Assembly (NCBI GenBank): GCA_029959085.1
Contig: JARWIR010000011.1
Coordinates: forward strand, 8,247,840 to 8,311,839
From: Nemophila menziesii
Lineage: Eukaryota; Streptophyta; Magnoliopsida; Boraginales; Hydrophyllaceae
Length of the DNA: 64,000 nt
Direction: 5' to 3'
The notes below the pieces were generated by a model, which saw only the letters and a list, made by a program, of their open reading frames with translations, was not told the DNA's origin and did no database searches. Numbering within the stretch: the stretch's first letter is position 1; each line of letters starts with the position of its first letter. Made by a program: the position numbers and the translations under genes. Of the stretch, positions 62,050-64,000 are shown in pieces.

Positions 62050-63355
62050 GATACGTTTTCTAATCCTTCCTTTTTAGTCTAGATTAGTTTACTTGCTTTG
62101 AGTCTTTTTCGAGTCGTGGGGACACGGCTCATTTTTGAGTTTGGGGTGGGGTTCGTTGCCTCATCCCAGTTTTTATGTGTTTTTTTTATTTGCTTTCAAT
62201 AAAAGAATTTTCGGAGTTGCGTTTGACTGTAGAAAATTTTAAATATCCCTTTAAGCATACTTTTGATGAATCTATGATAGTAAATAGTGGACTTTAGGGA
62301 ATGATATAAAACGCATTTAGAATTGCATGCAAACATAGGTAATTGATAGGAAAAATTCATGAACAATGCAAATGAAGTAAGCTTGTACTCAAAGAATATG
62401 TTTGGTGTGTAGAACGTGAAATCCTAATTAGTAGAGAACCCACCTAGATATGAACTAAAGACAAGCTATGTACTTAGGAAAATGATAGGGGCGGTTCTTT
62501 GTTAGCGATTTGTAACTTTTTAGCCTTCTATCCCTTGTATTAATTATTATCCGTCTTAGCCCACTTTGAGCCTTTAGCCTTTTCTTTGTAGCCACGATAT
62601 AAGCCATTATCCCTTAGATTATTAGGCATGACCATATGACCCGCACTTGAATCAAAATCCTGAGACAAGTCTCGAGCTTGAGTTTGGGGTGGTGGGTCCA
62701 CTTATGGGGAATTCAATGGGTAGGGATTGATGTGCTTTGTATTATAGCACAATTGCAGATGATATATACTTGTAACCCTTTGCCGGGAATGAGAAAAAAT
62801 GAAAAAGAAAGAAAAAATAAAAATTCGATAATCCAATACAGTAGATACCGGGAACCCGGTTTCGCAAAACCGGGAACCCGGTTTGCAACTGTACAAAAAA
62901 AAAAGAGAAAACAAAAGAAAAGAAAAATATGAAATAAATAACATCCGGCAAAGTGGAATTTTCTGAAAATCATCTTAATTGTAATGGTTAGACATGGGAT
63001 GCTAAATTATTGCGTAAATGGGTGAGTGAGAACAATTATGAGTGTAAACTCAAGCTCGAGGACAATTGTTGATGGTAAGTGAAGAGAGGGCCAAAAGCTC
63101 ACTTCAAATTTACCAAATATACATCCACACTATCCTTAAGCCAATATCAAAACCATAAAGACCTCGTGATTCCTAAGTACATAGTGAATTTATAATTCTG
63201 TTGATAGGAAATATACTAGGTGGAGCGTTCAAAGCAATTTAGGATTGAGGAACACCCTATAGCCATCATACAGAGATGAGTACAAGTGTAATCTTCAAGC
63301 ATTGCGAAGTTAATTTTAGGATTGAGATTATTTGTGTTTGATTTTGCATTATAGA
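62050..63355 (+). other. 3' part of the LTR unit, non-coding
   Basis: No supported gene. The string GAGTTTGGGGTGG occurs at about 62136 and 62681, and also at 60709 before the ORF. This G-rich motif is common in Athila-type internal regions and could be a polypurine-like site. The CCGGG palindromes lie at 62846-62884 in an A-rich setting. Overlapping short ORFs at 62678-62973 are low-complexity and I do not count them. Confidence 0.5.
62846..62884. repeat. Double CCGGGAACCCGG module
   Basis: Two copies of ACCGGGAACCCGGTTT lie about 23 bp apart, separated by CGCAAA. It matches the module at 60306-60340. Confidence 0.8.
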
Positions 63356-64000
63356 TGTATGTGTATATTAGTTTCTAGAGTTTTCTATATGAGATTTATC
63401 TTGAGAATTGCTTTAGGTGTATTTGCTAGTTTCTATTTGTTCTTACGTTTACTTCTACCCCTTTGTTTTGTTTTGTTTTACTTTGTCGGGACGACAAAGG
63501 TTTGAGTCGGGGGTCTTGATGTCTGCCTAATTTTTCTTATTTTCGACCCTTGGGAGACATCATTTTTGATGTTTAATTGAATATTTTGATAGACTTTTGA
63601 GTTAAAAATGCAATAATCCGGAATTCCTATTTTACTTCTAGTATTTTTGATTTATTAAACTTTTGCGCGTAATCTTGTGTATTTTAGTGAAAAGTTTGTA
63701 GGTTTTGAATATTAGCTAGGAAAGGAATCCGAGAAGAGAGTCAAAAATCGTGATATGGAGTCAAAGCTTGAAGATAAATCCCGAAAGAATTATATTTTGG
63801 GAGTTGCAAATCTAGAAAACAGGCCAAATATTGCTGATTTCGAGGCACTTACGAGTTGATTTAGCCGCTGACCATTGAAGAGAATATGTTCCTTATCGAG
63901 TTACGGAAATTTAGCAAGTGATTTCAGGTAAATCGGAGTTATAGCGAATCGGATAGAGCTGTTTTAGTGGAGGTGGTGCAGCAGTTACGGGATTTTGGGC
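63356..64000 (+). repeat. Athila/Tat-type LTR (right copy, cut by window end)
   Basis: The first 640 or so bases of a second copy of the LTR at 58460-60184, from TGTGTATATTAG (63360) through TTTGCGCGTAATC to CAGTTACGGGATTTTGGGC at the window edge. By eye it is over 90% identical to the left copy. The rest lies outside the window. Confidence 0.85.

Noticed and set aside
62678..62973. Several overlapping short ORFs
   Set aside because: Low-complexity Lys- or Phe-rich translations of an A-rich stretch in the LTR unit. All frames are equally open.

Overview
The window reads as repeat-rich, AT-rich nuclear DNA of a flowering plant, probably a dicot. The evidence is a plant L1-clade LINE, Ty1/copia and Athila/Tat-type Ty3/gypsy LTR retrotransposons, a small hAT-type element, and fragments of plant mitochondrial-carrier and beta-amylase genes. 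I see no intact host gene, no rRNA or tRNA gene, no bacterial-type operon and no CRISPR array. Nearly everything coding is broken by stops or frameshifts. The species cannot be fixed from the sequence.

Layout. About 60-2125 is a decayed minus-strand transposon-type ORF that resembles DUF1985 proteins, with one recognisable intron. About 2130-4400 is non-coding with a short tandem duplication. About 4400-6460 is a diverged, truncated relative (copy 0) of the right end of the array unit. About 8195-51570 is a head-to-tail array of four related units (U1-U4), roughly 6.3-7.5 kb each once insertions are removed. Each unit runs left to right: a short ATG exon-like block with a splice donor, a long inverted repeat, three exon remnants of a mitochondrial carrier gene, a beta-amylase exon remnant, and unrecognised exon-like blocks that end before the next unit.

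The array has been hit by younger elements. A 6.2 kb minus-strand LINE with a 14-bp target duplication lies in U2 (16190-22397). A truncated Athila/Tat LTR with an Asp-tRNA-type primer site lies in U2 (about 28323-30076). A complete 8148-bp minus-strand copia element with 375-bp LTRs and a CTGAT target duplication lies in the hairpin of U4 (38025-46172). Inside that copia element sits a 712-bp hAT-type element with an 8-bp target duplication, and a probable SINE fragment.

Right of the array, 52270-54650 is an old minus-strand copia pol fragment. About 55160-58452 is an Athila gag-pol fragment on the minus strand, truncated at both ends. From about 58460 to the window end lies a plus-strand LTR unit: one LTR, an internal region with a broken Athila-type accessory ORF, and the start of a second LTR that runs off the window.

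The most unusual object is the array: a multi-kilobase unit that joins fragments of two unrelated genes to a near-1-kb hairpin. It was amplified after those fragments were already disabled, because all units share the same beta-amylase frameshift and the same 51-bp duplication in a carrier exon.
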